Source: Candidatus Cohnella colombiensis (GTDB taxonomy: Bacteria > Bacillota > Bacilli > Paenibacillales > Paenibacillaceae). From it: DNA of 64,000 nt. The notes beneath the pieces were generated by a model, which saw only the letters and a list, made by a program, of their open reading frames with translations, was not told where the DNA came from and did not search any database. A program made the position numbers and the translations under genes. The DNA lies in NCBI GenBank assembly GCA_029203125.1, contig CP119317.1, positions 682,001 through 746,000 on the forward strand, given 5' to 3'. The number at the start of each line of letters is the position of its first letter. The stretch's first letter is position 1. Positions 38,258 through 47,331 of the stretch are shown here, piece after piece.

Positions 38258-38833
38258 ATGTCAATCAATCTCTCCAAAGGCCAACGTATCGATCTAACTA
38301 AGACGAACCCCGGATTAACGAAAGTAATCGTCGGATTAGGCTGGGACACGAACAAGTACTCTGGTGGTAGTGACTTTGACCTCGATGCTTCGGCTTTCCT
38401 GCTGCATGAAGATGGTAAGGCGAAGAGTGCTGCGGATTTTGTCTTCTACAACAATTTGAAGGCTTATGATGGGGCAGTTGTTCATACGGGTGATAACCGT
38501 ACAGGTGAAGGTGATGGCGACGATGAGCAATTGATCATCGACTTCAGTAAAGTGCCTGCGAACATCGTACGTGTTGGAATTACAGTTACAATTCACGATG
38601 CTACTTCCCGCGGTCAAAATTTTGGACAAGTAAGTAGCGCTTTTGTACGCGTAGTTAATGAAGCGAATAACGCTGAGCTTCTTCGATACGATTTGGGCGA
38701 AGACTTCTCGACAGAGACAGCGGTTGTGTTCTGCGAGTTTTATCGCCAAGAGGCAGAATGGAAATTCCAAGCGATCGGAAGCGGGTTTTCTGGTGGTTTA
38801 GCAGCACTTGTACAAAATTACGGCTTAAGCTAA
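38258..38833 (+). CDS. TerD-family stress protein (paralogue 2)
   Basis: 192 residues from the ATG at 38258 (MSINLSKGQRIDLTK), behind AAAGGTG; the ATG at 38234 is too far upstream. Calcium-site motifs retained: YSGGSDFDLDASAF, VVHTGDNRTGEGDGDDEQ. Closely related to the preceding protein throughout, so a tandem duplication with divergence. A strong hairpin follows. Confidence 0.93.
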   Translation: MSINLSKGQRIDLTKTNPGLTKVIVGLGWDTNKYSGGSDFDLDASAFLLHEDGKAKSAADFVFYNNLKAYDGAVVHTGDNRTGEGDGDDEQLIIDFSKVPANIVRVGITVTIHDATSRGQNFGQVSSAFVRVVNEANNAELLRYDLGEDFSTETAVVFCEFYRQEAEWKFQAIGSGFSGGLAALVQNYGLS

Positions 38834-38845
38834 TTATGCTAACAG

Positions 38846-38884
38846 GCAATAGATGCCACCTCTTCTAGCGGTGGCGTCTATTGC
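38846..38884 (+). terminator. Strong hairpin between second terD and terD-terA-like gene
   Basis: GCAATAGATGCCACC pairs with GGTGGCGTCTATTGC (15 bp, one G-U-type difference) around a 9-base loop. No T tract follows (TCTAACATT), so it may attenuate or stabilise mRNA rather than fully terminate. Confidence 0.6.
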
Positions 38885-38920
38885 TCTAACATTATTCAGT
38901 GCAAAGGATGGGACTTCAAC

Positions 38921-40189
38921 GTGGCAACAGTCGTGAAAGGTCAGAAGGCAGACGTAACGAAGGCAGCACCAGGGCTTACCCAGCTTTCCGTTTATATCGG
39001 ATGGACAGCATCCACACAGATCGAACTGGATTCATCGACATTTTTACTTGGACAGAATGGTAAGACAAGTGGAGATACTGATCTCATTTTCTATGGTAAT
39101 TCCAGCAATGCTTATCTCACTTATTCAGAAACGCAAGCAAATGAAAGATTGATAAAGATTAATCTTCCACATGTTGCTGCTTCTATAGATCGTATGGCAT
39201 TCTCTTTGACGATATATGAAGGCGAATCAAGACGTCAAAACTTTAGTCAGGTGAATGGAGCATTCATTCGATTCGTAAATGATGCAACGGGGCAAGAAAT
39301 TATTCGATATGACTTAGGAAATCAGTTCTCCGTTGAAACTGCAATTGTCATCGGAGAATTATATAGATACAACGGTGAGTGGAAATTTAATGCGATTGGG
39401 GCAGGATATTCTGGGGGGCTAAATGCGCTTTGTGCTAGTTATGGCATTGATGTAAGCGATACGCCAGCACCAGCGCCAACGCCAGCACCAACACCAACGC
39501 CAGTACCAGCACCAACACCAACACCAACGCCAGTACCAGCACCAACACCAGCGCCAGTACCAACGCCAGCTGTGCCGCCGATTAACTTGAACTTATCGAA
39601 GATTGAGCTCAAGAAGAAGGGCGATACGATCAATCTGGAGAAACGTGCAGGTGGCTTAGGCGAGCTTCTCATTAACTTGAATTGGAATCAACAACCGAAG
39701 AAGTCTGGATTCTGGGGTAAGAGCGCTGGAGTCGATCTCGATCTGGCGTGCCTGTATGAGATGAAGGATGGAAGCAAAGGCTTAATTCAAGCGCTCGGCA
39801 ATACGTTTGGCTCGCTCACAAGTTATCCTTACATTTCATTAGATGGGGATGACCGCACAGGTTCTGTGAAAACCGGTGAGAACATTCGAATAAACGGAGC
39901 TAAATTGAAGGAATTTAAAAGAATTATCGTATTCACCTTCATTTATGAAGGCGTTACGAAGTGGTCCGAAGCGGATGGTATCATCACGATTAAGCAAAAT
40001 GGTGGACCAGACATCGTTGTGAATTTGGACGAGCACGACAACAGCATGCCCATGTGTGCAATCGCACTCATTGAAAATGTGAAAGACGAGACTTTTAGCA
40101 TAGAGCGGATCGTACGCCATTTCACTGGACATGAGCAATTAGACAAAGCATATAACTTTGGCTTGAAATGGAAAGCAGGAAGTAAATAA
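38921..40189 (+). CDS. TerD-like / TerA-like fusion protein
   Basis: 422 residues starting at GTG 38921. Residues 1-180 are a TerD fold, but the calcium-site segments are altered: QIELDSSTF replaces the FDLD motif and ETQANERL replaces GEGDGDDEQ. A ~40-residue Pro-Ala-Thr linker (TPAPTPTPVPAP repeats) joins a second domain (~225-422) like TerA (LKKKGDTINLEKRAGGLGELLINLNWNQQ, GVDLDLACLYEMKDG, LDGDDRTGS, FTFIYEGVTKWSEADG). The second domain keeps acidic loops for metal. Inference: a scaffold-like member of the TerD group linking one degenerate and one active calcium module. Confidence 0.85.
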   Translation: MATVVKGQKADVTKAAPGLTQLSVYIGWTASTQIELDSSTFLLGQNGKTSGDTDLIFYGNSSNAYLTYSETQANERLIKINLPHVAASIDRMAFSLTIYEGESRRQNFSQVNGAFIRFVNDATGQEIIRYDLGNQFSVETAIVIGELYRYNGEWKFNAIGAGYSGGLNALCASYGIDVSDTPAPAPTPAPTPTPVPAPTPTPTPVPAPTPAPVPTPAVPPINLNLSKIELKKKGDTINLEKRAGGLGELLINLNWNQQPKKSGFWGKSAGVDLDLACLYEMKDGSKGLIQALGNTFGSLTSYPYISLDGDDRTGSVKTGENIRINGAKLKEFKRIIVFTFIYEGVTKWSEADGIITIKQNGGPDIVVNLDEHDNSMPMCAIALIENVKDETFSIERIVRHFTGHEQLDKAYNFGLKWKAGSK

Positions 40190-40214
40190 TCGGACTCAGG
40201 GAGAGTAATCATTC

Positions 40215-40964
40215 ATGGATTGGCTAACAAATTTTTTCCACAGCATTGGAGAAAACTTCGCACACTTCTTTACCTGGCAAGATGTAGTCAACACCTTGAG
40301 CGACCCCGTTAGCTGGGGAATTATTGCCAGCTTGATTCTACTCGAAGGCTTACTTTCTGCAGATAATGCTCTTGTACTTGCTGTCATGGTTAAGCACTTG
40401 CCTAAGGAACAGCAGAGACGAGCATTGTTTTACGGGATTCTCGGTGCGTATATCTTCCGTTTCGTTGCAATCGGACTTGGAACGTATCTTGTAGAATTTA
40501 CTGCAGTCAAAGTGCTCGGTGCGCTTTACCTGCTCTACATTGCCTATAGTGGATTGTTCAAGGGCTCGGATGATGGTGAAGTTAAGAATAAGGGCTACGG
40601 CTTCTGGAAAACAGTATTGCTCGTAGAGCTCATGGATATCGCATTCAGTATCGATAGCGTGATTGCAGCATTCGGCGTCAGCGAACAGGTTTGGGTGCTC
40701 TTCCTCGGTGGTATACTCGGGGTTCTGATGATGCGTGGAGTTGCGCAAGTGTTCCTTAAGCTTATCGAACGATTCCCTGAATTGGAGCAGACAGCGTTCA
40801 TTCTTATCGTGATCATTGCAGGTAAGATGCTCGCAGGTGCATTCGGGTATGAGATGTCTCACTACTTGTTCTTCGGAATTTTGATCGTTGTATTCATTGG
40901 TACGATGGTAATCAGCTCTCTACGCAAGAAGGCACATGCGAAGTCAGACAAAAAATCTGTGTAA
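40215..40964 (+). CDS. terC: TerC-family integral membrane protein
   Basis: 249 residues with about seven predicted membrane spans. TerC features: LILLEGLLSADNALVLAVMVKHLPKEQQRRALFYGILGAYIFRF, and VLLVELMDIAFSIDSVIAAFGVSEQVWVLFLGGILGVLMMRGVAQVF with the acidic residues (SADNA, SIDS) thought to bind metal in the membrane. Family knowledge: TerC anchors TerD-family complexes and has been linked to manganese export and protein metallation. It starts 25 bp after the TerA-like gene. Confidence 0.95.
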   Translation: MDWLTNFFHSIGENFAHFFTWQDVVNTLSDPVSWGIIASLILLEGLLSADNALVLAVMVKHLPKEQQRRALFYGILGAYIFRFVAIGLGTYLVEFTAVKVLGALYLLYIAYSGLFKGSDDGEVKNKGYGFWKTVLLVELMDIAFSIDSVIAAFGVSEQVWVLFLGGILGVLMMRGVAQVFLKLIERFPELEQTAFILIVIIAGKMLAGAFGYEMSHYLFFGILIVVFIGTMVISSLRKKAHAKSDKKSV

Positions 40965-40972
40965 AGACGTGG

Positions 40973-40999
40973 TCCCTCCTGTTTCTAAATAGGGGGGAT
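40973..40999 (+). terminator. Possible terminator after terC
   Basis: TCCCTCCT, ten-base loop, AGGGGGGA, then TTTACTTTA. Divides the TerD/TerC genes from the metabolic genes; the weak T tract suggests partial termination. Confidence 0.55.
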
Positions 41000-41034
41000 T
41001 TACTTTATTAAGTAAGAAAGGGGGGGACAGCACG

Positions 41035-42240
41035 ATGCGTTATTTCAATTACTTATCTGGTGAACAATCTGACCAGGTATTTTATCGCGCACCAATGCCA
41101 TTCGACAACACATCTGATCATCGTACACTCGCATATGCCATTGGCGCCGCCCTCTATTGCCCTGCAACAAAGCTTACAATAGCTGAGGATATCATTACGC
41201 ATAGGCATGAAGGGTTGACGACACTTGTGCTCGATCTCGAGGATGCGATTGGCGATCAACAGGTTGACACTGCCGAGCATGTTTTAAAAAAGCAACTCGA
41301 ACAGCTGTCAGTCGCACTAGAGCAAGGGAGATTATCAAAAGAAGATTTGCCATTACTGTTCATTCGTGTACGCAGTCCAGAGCAGCTCGTTAGAATAATG
41401 GATCGATTGGACGAGCAGCTTCTACTCCTAACAGGCTTCGTCTTTCCTAAGTTTTCACCGTATAATGGGCCTCTTTATTTTGAGGTATTAGCTTCCTATA
41501 ACCGTAAGAAAAGCGCAATACAGCCGAAGCTATATGGTCTGCCGATCCTCGAAACTGACAAAGTGATCTTCAAAGAGACGAGAGTAGATACGTTGCTGGG
41601 CATTAGAGCGATTTTGGATCAAAATGAGCCCTATGTGCTTAATGTCAGAATCGGAGCAACGGATTTTTCTAGCATGTTCGGTTTACGAAGAAGTCCAGAT
41701 ATGACGATATACGATATTGCCCCGATTCGGGATTGTATTGCAGATATTATTAACGTGTTCGGCCGCATGCAAGATTCTTATGTGATTTCAGGACCTGTGT
41801 GGGAATACTTCTCGAATCGTGAGAGAGTTCTTAAACCTCAATTACGCCAAACCCTGTTCGAGCAATCTCTTGGTCGCGATGGTCGTCGGTTACGCATGAA
41901 TTATATTACTAATTATGTGGATGGATTAATTCGTGAAGTCATGCTAGACAAGGAGAATGGGATCGTCGGAAAGACGATCATTCATCCTTCGCACATTAAG
42001 CCTGTTCAATCGTTATTGGCTGTATCCCATGAGGAATTCGTTGATGCATCGAGCATTATGGCGAGTAATGATGGACAACTGGGCGTAATGAAGAGCCAAT
42101 ATGCGAACAAGATGAATGAAATCAAACCTCATCTGAATTGGGCGAAACGAATTATATCCAGAGCGAACATATATGGGGTGTTAAATGAACAGCAGCACTT
42201 TATTTCCTTATTGCCAGAGCACGAGCATGCGTACGTATAA
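41035..42240 (+). CDS. CitE/HpcH-like C-C lyase family protein of the Ter cluster
   Basis: 401 residues. LVLDLEDAIGD (residues ~68-78) and LLFIRVRSPEQL, PKFSPYNGPLYFE, VRIGATDFSSMFGLRRS fit the HpcH/HpaI-CitE TIM-barrel family, with the acidic LEDA motif for magnesium. ATG behind AAAGGGGGGG. First of five genes whose ends overlap or nearly touch. Family knowledge: this branch occurs next to TerD genes and PRTases and was predicted to act in a nucleoside-like metabolite pathway; the real substrate is unknown. Confidence 0.82.
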   Translation: MRYFNYLSGEQSDQVFYRAPMPFDNTSDHRTLAYAIGAALYCPATKLTIAEDIITHRHEGLTTLVLDLEDAIGDQQVDTAEHVLKKQLEQLSVALEQGRLSKEDLPLLFIRVRSPEQLVRIMDRLDEQLLLLTGFVFPKFSPYNGPLYFEVLASYNRKKSAIQPKLYGLPILETDKVIFKETRVDTLLGIRAILDQNEPYVLNVRIGATDFSSMFGLRRSPDMTIYDIAPIRDCIADIINVFGRMQDSYVISGPVWEYFSNRERVLKPQLRQTLFEQSLGRDGRRLRMNYITNYVDGLIREVMLDKENGIVGKTIIHPSHIKPVQSLLAVSHEEFVDASSIMASNDGQLGVMKSQYANKMNEIKPHLNWAKRIISRANIYGVLNEQQHFISLLPEHEHAYV

Positions 42241-43591
42241 TATCGCAGAGGGTTTAAACGTTAATGTTACAATTATGAGCAATCCTTATGGTCTTCCACT
42301 CGATGCATTATTTGCGATGGCAGCAAGAATCAATAAGAAGCGAGCATTTCTGTTTGTCAGTAAAATATTAGGCAAGCACATTCCGGTTAATCCCTATGTT
42401 TCATTGCTCAGTGGTGCGGCGCTATCATTAATGATCGTTGCAGACCGAGAAGAGGCGCGGCGTGAACGGGCGTCAGAGCTTTTGCAGGACGTACTTCATG
42501 CGTTAGCTCATCCCGAAGAGGCAAAGCAAGTTTACGATAAAGTGATGCTTGATGAGATCACTGTTCGCACCCCGCTAACGATAATCGGATTTGCAGAGAC
42601 TGCGACTGCACTTGGACATAGCGTGTTTCATGTGTTTGCAGACGGAGCTACCTATCTGCATACGACAAGAGAGTTTATACCTGAACGTACGTCTGTATTG
42701 AACTTTGATGAAGAGCATTCTCATGCGGTCGCACATCGCTGTTATGTGGGAAAGGACAATAGCCTCATGGGGAATGGACCGATTGTACTTGTCGATGACG
42801 AAATTACAACCGGAAAAACTGCGCTTAATATTATCCGTGATATTCATGCGAAGTATCCCCGCGATCATTATTATATCGCTTCATTGCTTGATTGGCGTGT
42901 ACCCGAGGATGAACACAAGGTTCTATTGTTAGAGCAAGAGCTAGGCATTCATATTCATTCACTTAGTCTAATTAAGGGTGTTATCGAAGTGGAGGGTAGC
43001 CCCGATTTAAGCGACGCGATTTCTGATCCAGTATTGTGCGACGAACAATGTACACAGACATCGATTGAGTACATCTACTTAGACGATATTTTCAACTTAG
43101 TGGATGTTAGGTCAGAGAGTGAAGATGGATGGATCAATCACTCCCCCTATATAACTGCAACAGGTCGGTTTGGCATAACATCCGATCAACGGCGTGAGAT
43201 AGACAACAGTATCGAGACGGCAGCAGAGCAGCTACGTAAGCATCGGATAAGCGCGAACACACTTTGTTTAGGCACCGGTGAATTTATGTATGTCCCGATG
43301 CGAATTGCAGCAGCTCTTGGGAATGGTGTCGCTTATCATTCGACGACACGCAGCCCGATTCATGCAATCAATACGGAGCAGTATGCAATTCAGTCCGGCA
43401 ACAGCTACCCTTCACCAGATGACACCTCAGTCATGAATTTCATCTACAATGTAACTTTTGGGCAGTATGAAGAGCTATTCCTCTTCCTTGAGCGAGATGT
43501 TATTCAAGCGAGAATTGAACCGATGCTGGACGTGTTTCGGACAAAAGGCTTTAAGCAGATTAATGTTGTCGTTGCGGCCGGTAATGGATGA
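42185..43591 (+). CDS. Phosphoribosyltransferase-TRSP domain protein of the Ter cluster
   Basis: 468 residues. An N-terminal PRTase domain with the PRPP-binding loop IVLVDDEITTGKTALNI (residues ~199-215) is followed by a TRSP domain (~310-465; GRFGITSDQRREID, CLGTGEFMYVPMRIAAAL, YHSTTRSPIHA). The start at 42185 overlaps the lyase gene by 56 bp and has GGGGTG four bases upstream; the ATG at 42227 is an alternative. Family knowledge: PRTase_2/TRSP proteins are found nearly only in Ter gene neighbourhoods and are predicted to join PRPP to an unknown base. Confidence 0.85.
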   Translation: MNSSTLFPYCQSTSMRTYNIAEGLNVNVTIMSNPYGLPLDALFAMAARINKKRAFLFVSKILGKHIPVNPYVSLLSGAALSLMIVADREEARRERASELLQDVLHALAHPEEAKQVYDKVMLDEITVRTPLTIIGFAETATALGHSVFHVFADGATYLHTTREFIPERTSVLNFDEEHSHAVAHRCYVGKDNSLMGNGPIVLVDDEITTGKTALNIIRDIHAKYPRDHYYIASLLDWRVPEDEHKVLLLEQELGIHIHSLSLIKGVIEVEGSPDLSDAISDPVLCDEQCTQTSIEYIYLDDIFNLVDVRSESEDGWINHSPYITATGRFGITSDQRREIDNSIETAAEQLRKHRISANTLCLGTGEFMYVPMRIAAALGNGVAYHSTTRSPIHAINTEQYAIQSGNSYPSPDDTSVMNFIYNVTFGQYEELFLFLERDVIQARIEPMLDVFRTKGFKQINVVVAAGNG

Positions 43592-43611
43592 TTTATACAG
43601 GAGGTGAGAGA

Positions 43612-44754
43612 ATGGTACAGCATCAACGAGAGACTAAGATGATTCAGCATCCAGAGCCACTGGGAAGCTATTCAAGCTCAGATGTCGTCTTTCTGTTGAA
43701 GGATTTAAGTGCATGCTCACTGGAGCGAGCTACAGATGTCCGGGAACGTGCAATTCAGTCGGGTGTTCATTATTCCGAGATGCTGCCTGTGGAGTATCAA
43801 CCAACCGCACAATATATAGAACTCTTTTACCAGACTTTGGAACATGATGCACATAAAGTTGCGACTGCAGCTGGAGTTGTTGCAGAGCACATCGTTCGAA
43901 AGCGTGGAAACAATATCATTCTCGTCTCGCTTGCGCGTGCCGGTACACCTATAGGAGTATTAATCAAACGTTATCTTTTATTCCGCTATGGGATTGATCT
44001 CCCCCATTACAGCATTTCGATCATACGGGGTAAAGGGATCGATGAGAATGCTTTGCACTATATTTTTGAACAGCATGGAGATGACGCACAGCTTCAATTC
44101 ATCGATGGATGGACGGGAAAAGGTGCGATTCGGCAAGTGCTCATTCAAGCGTGTGAGCAGTTCAAGCGAAAATATGGAGTAAGTCTGAACGATGATCTTG
44201 CAGTATTAGCTGATCCAGGACATTGCTCAGCGACCTTTGGGACAAGAGAAGATTATTTGATTCCGAGTGCATGCTTGAATTCAACTGTATCGGGATTAAT
44301 GAGCCGGACTGTGCTTCGTGATGACTTAATTGGCCCGAATGACTTTCATGGAGCTAAGTATTACAAGGAGTGGCTACCCGATGACGTCTCGAATCTGTTT
44401 GTAGATGTAGTATCAGCACAATTTCCTCACTTGGTCGATCGCATTGATAATGGGGTGAACGAACAGCTTTCATCACCAGAGGAGGTCACTTGGCAAGGAT
44501 TAAAGGATATTGAATCCATTCAAAAGGATTATGGGATCGCCGATGTAAATCTCGTTAAGCCAGGTGTAGGAGAGACAACGCGAGTACTGCTACGAAGAAT
44601 TCCTTGGAAGATTCTTGTTGATCGACTCGACAATCCCAACCTGAAGCATATTATGCTGCTAGCAGCTGATCGTAATGTTCCAGTAGAGGTATATCCAAAG
44701 CTAACTTATAGCTGCTGTGGGATCATTCAGCCGATGAAGGGGGAAGTAGAATGA
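43612..44754 (+). CDS. StiP/PRTase_1-family protein with C-terminal PELOTA-like domain
   Basis: 380 residues from the ATG at 43612, behind AGGAGGTGAG; the frame from 43588 is rejected. The N-terminal ~280 residues match the StiP (also called PRTase_1) family: SYSSSDVVFLLKDL, ILVSLARAGTPIGVLIKRYL, SISIIRGKGID, FIDGWTGKGAI. The C-terminal ~90 residues (VNLVKPGVGETTRVLLRRIPWKILVDRLD, IMLLAADRNVPVEVYPKLTYSCCGII) look like a PELOTA RNA-binding-type domain. The family has been labelled cysteine protease or PRTase, so its reaction is unsettled. It overlaps the next gene by 4 bp (ATGA). Confidence 0.82.
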   Translation: MVQHQRETKMIQHPEPLGSYSSSDVVFLLKDLSACSLERATDVRERAIQSGVHYSEMLPVEYQPTAQYIELFYQTLEHDAHKVATAAGVVAEHIVRKRGNNIILVSLARAGTPIGVLIKRYLLFRYGIDLPHYSISIIRGKGIDENALHYIFEQHGDDAQLQFIDGWTGKGAIRQVLIQACEQFKRKYGVSLNDDLAVLADPGHCSATFGTREDYLIPSACLNSTVSGLMSRTVLRDDLIGPNDFHGAKYYKEWLPDDVSNLFVDVVSAQFPHLVDRIDNGVNEQLSSPEEVTWQGLKDIESIQKDYGIADVNLVKPGVGETTRVLLRRIPWKILVDRLDNPNLKHIMLLAADRNVPVEVYPKLTYSCCGIIQPMKGEVE

Positions 44755-45590
44755 TCTATGCAAGTGATCTTGATCAGACTTTGATCTATTCGACTCGATC
44801 GATGGGAATTGATACAGCTTCGCCACTGGTGATGCCAGCGGAAACGATCGATGGAAAAGTATCCTCCTATATCTCGATTGCTGCGTTTAATCAATTGCAA
44901 CGTTTAAACGGTGAGCTCAATTTCATTCCTGTAACAACACGTACGATTGCACAATATAAACGAATAGAGTTGTTTTATGAGCAAGTGCAGCCTAAGTATG
45001 CAATTACGAGTAATGGCGGAAACATCTTGGTTGAGGGAACTCCTGACTTAGAGTGGAACGAGTACATTCGGGGTAATGTAGCATCACAATCAGCGCCAAT
45101 GGAACAAATTCGTGAACTTATTGAAGCGATTTGGAATGAGGAGTGGTGCGTTGGTCAACGCTATTGCGATGAGCTGTTTATTGCCCTTGTCATTCATAGA
45201 GAAATTGTACCGTGGGACGTATTGAATCCAGTAGTGACATCCATCCGTGAGCTCGGCTGGGATGTATCCATTCAAGGTCGAAAAATATATTTCGTCCCAC
45301 GTGCTGTAAGTAAGCAAGCTGCACTTGCACATCTTAAACAGTTTTTAGGTGCATCTGTTGTCATTGCTTCGGGAGATTCCTTACTCGATCAGTGCTTGCT
45401 CGACTTTGCAGACTATCCGATCGCTGCTAGACACGGAGAGTTATATCGTGAGCAAGAGCGTAATCCCCGAACGATTAACTATAGCTTCACTTCACATTCC
45501 GGCGTGCTCGCTGCTGATCAAATTGTGGATTATGCATATGATGCGATGAGGAGATACAAGGATGCAAACAAAAGTCAGAGTGTGGTTTAA
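44751..45590 (+). CDS. HAD-superfamily phosphatase of the Ter cluster
   Basis: 279 residues. The HAD motif I DLDQTLIY (nucleophile D6, acid/base D8), motif II VTTRT near residue 62, and motif IV ASGDSLLDQCLL near 205 are all present, with an inserted cap. Start overlaps the upstream stop by 4 bp, so translation is coupled; the stop lies inside the next gene. Predicted to remove a phosphate from the cluster's sugar-phosphate product. Confidence 0.87.
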   Translation: MIYASDLDQTLIYSTRSMGIDTASPLVMPAETIDGKVSSYISIAAFNQLQRLNGELNFIPVTTRTIAQYKRIELFYEQVQPKYAITSNGGNILVEGTPDLEWNEYIRGNVASQSAPMEQIRELIEAIWNEEWCVGQRYCDELFIALVIHREIVPWDVLNPVVTSIRELGWDVSIQGRKIYFVPRAVSKQAALAHLKQFLGASVVIASGDSLLDQCLLDFADYPIAARHGELYREQERNPRTINYSFTSHSGVLAADQIVDYAYDAMRRYKDANKSQSVV

Positions 45591-46599
45591 CCGCTGGTTT
45601 TCTGTAGCGTATCATTATATGAATGCGATTCGTAACAATCCGGATGGCATTGCTGTTGAAATCTACGGTACTCACCCTGATATCCGGCATATGTCGCTTC
45701 AAGCATGTGACTACGCGGAGGTCGAGCCTGTTCTCGATGATGATGCTTATGTGGACTTTTGTGTGAATTTCTGTAAACAGCATAAGATCGATGTGTTCAT
45801 TCCGCGATTGAAGATGCTTCAAATTGCGAAGGCCATTCATCTCTTCGATGAAATTGGAACGAAAGTTATCGTGTGCCGTGATGTGAGTTTGCTTGAGCAA
45901 TTGATGGACAAGAGCTTATTCTACGAATCCGTTCGCGAAAAAGACGTTATGGTTGTGCCAGATTATTACGTGGTCAATGACGGTGAAGGGTTTAAGCATG
46001 CTTATGAGAAACTGATCGCAAGAGGCCATCGTGTATGTATCAAGCCAACGAACGGCGAGGGTGGTGTCGGCTTCAGAATCATCGATAATAACCGCGACCC
46101 CTTCGCTGACTTGTTAGGTGTCTCGAATAAGTATGTATCTTACGAGGAAGTCTCACGCATTTTATCCGGGGTAGGAAAATTCGATGATTTGATGGTCATG
46201 GAGCTGCTAGACGGCCTCGAATATAGCATTGATTGCTTATCCGATCCGGAAGGTAATCTCCTTGCTGCTGTTCCTCGTCGTAAGGCAGGCGGTCGTCTTC
46301 GTCTGATGGAAAATGTGCCTGAGTTAATCGATATTGCAAAAAGGGTAGCAAATACCTACAAAATTCCTTATAATTTTAATATCCAGATGAAATACCGTGA
46401 AGGTGTACCTAAGCTTCTTGAAATTAATCCAAGAATGTCTGGGGGACTGCATGTCACGTGCTTAACGGGTATCAATTTTCCTTACTTGGCGGTGAAGCTT
46501 GCTTTGGGTGAGCGTGTAGATGTTCAATCACCGCGATATAATCTTCTGGCAAGTCATGTCGAGATGCCGATGCTGATGAAAGATGTTTCTAACAATTAG
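45562..46599 (+). CDS. ATP-grasp ligase of the Ter cluster
   Basis: 345 residues. ATP-grasp features: LLEQLMDKSLFYESVREKDV (pre-grasp), CIKPTNGEGGVGFRII (glycine-rich loop, ~155-170), LMVMELLDGLEYSIDCL and LLEINPRMSGG (metal-binding Glu and Asn near the C terminus). Overlaps the HAD gene by 29 bp. ATP-grasp enzymes join a carboxylate to an amine or thiol, so this may add an amino-acid-like group to the metabolite made by the PRTases. Confidence 0.87.
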   Translation: MQTKVRVWFNRWFSVAYHYMNAIRNNPDGIAVEIYGTHPDIRHMSLQACDYAEVEPVLDDDAYVDFCVNFCKQHKIDVFIPRLKMLQIAKAIHLFDEIGTKVIVCRDVSLLEQLMDKSLFYESVREKDVMVVPDYYVVNDGEGFKHAYEKLIARGHRVCIKPTNGEGGVGFRIIDNNRDPFADLLGVSNKYVSYEEVSRILSGVGKFDDLMVMELLDGLEYSIDCLSDPEGNLLAAVPRRKAGGRLRLMENVPELIDIAKRVANTYKIPYNFNIQMKYREGVPKLLEINPRMSGGLHVTCLTGINFPYLAVKLALGERVDVQSPRYNLLASHVEMPMLMKDVSNN

Positions 46600-46620
46600 A
46601 ATGAATGGTGGCATTACGCT

Positions 46621-47313
46621 ATGAACAAGCTCCGACCGATATTAGGGTTAATTGTAGGCTATATGGTAGCACTTCTCAGTCGAGGTTTTTTACCTCTTCC
46701 TGTTGTGCTTATATTACCCGTGGTCGGCATTGCGGTAGGACTGAATTACAATCGCAAAGCTAACAAGCCTCAACAAGAGAAAGCGCTACCGGGTCCGGCT
46801 GAGGAACCTAGACCGCTGCCTAAGCGTGCACGACCAGAGACGGTTCCATTACGCAATCCGAATCGTGAACAGACACCATCTGCAGAAATCATCCCCGAGT
46901 CGCAAAGGTATGGTCCTGAATACCAGCCTGTACTGGAATATCTCGATGTATTAGAGGATATGATCATCTCCGAGGGACAGAAGCACAATCTTGACGCGGA
47001 AATTGTTGAGAAGTGCTGCGCATTATTTTTACGTATTCAACGTATTATTCCGCTCATTAGCGAATTGAACAACGATGAAATCAATCATACGGTAAAACGC
47101 CTCGTTCTTAAAGAATTGAACGGTGTCATCAACCCCTTCTTACGTTTAAGCGGTGAAGCTAAAATCAAAAACCGACGTATTCTACTAACTGGTCTCAAAG
47201 ATGTGAACACGAAGATCACGGAGATCGTCTCCACTGTTGAACATAAGGATCTGTTGGAACTACAGTCAAAAGCTGATCTCATACACAGTCGTTATGGAGG
47301 AAATTCATTTTAA
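46621..47313 (+). CDS. XpaC-like membrane protein
   Basis: 230 residues: two short hydrophobic segments at ~8-22 and ~25-42 (LGLIVGYMVALL; PLPVVLILPVVGIAVGL), a Pro/Arg-rich linker (~45-95) and an alpha-helical C-terminal domain. The layout and position just before a TelA gene resemble XpaC-YaaN of B. subtilis (the 5-bromo-4-chloroindolyl phosphate hydrolysis family), but sequence similarity is not strong enough for certainty. Likely a membrane anchor for TelA. Confidence 0.6.
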   Translation: MNKLRPILGLIVGYMVALLSRGFLPLPVVLILPVVGIAVGLNYNRKANKPQQEKALPGPAEEPRPLPKRARPETVPLRNPNREQTPSAEIIPESQRYGPEYQPVLEYLDVLEDMIISEGQKHNLDAEIVEKCCALFLRIQRIIPLISELNNDEINHTVKRLVLKELNGVINPFLRLSGEAKIKNRRILLTGLKDVNTKITEIVSTVEHKDLLELQSKADLIHSRYGGNSF

Positions 47314-47331
47314 GAGGAGGCAATACATACG

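Noticed and set aside
41035..46599. The lyase/PRTase/HAD/ATP-grasp block as ordinary purine or pyrimidine salvage
   Set aside because: TRSP, StiP and PELOTA-like domains and the terD/terC/telA context point to the Ter-specific pathway.
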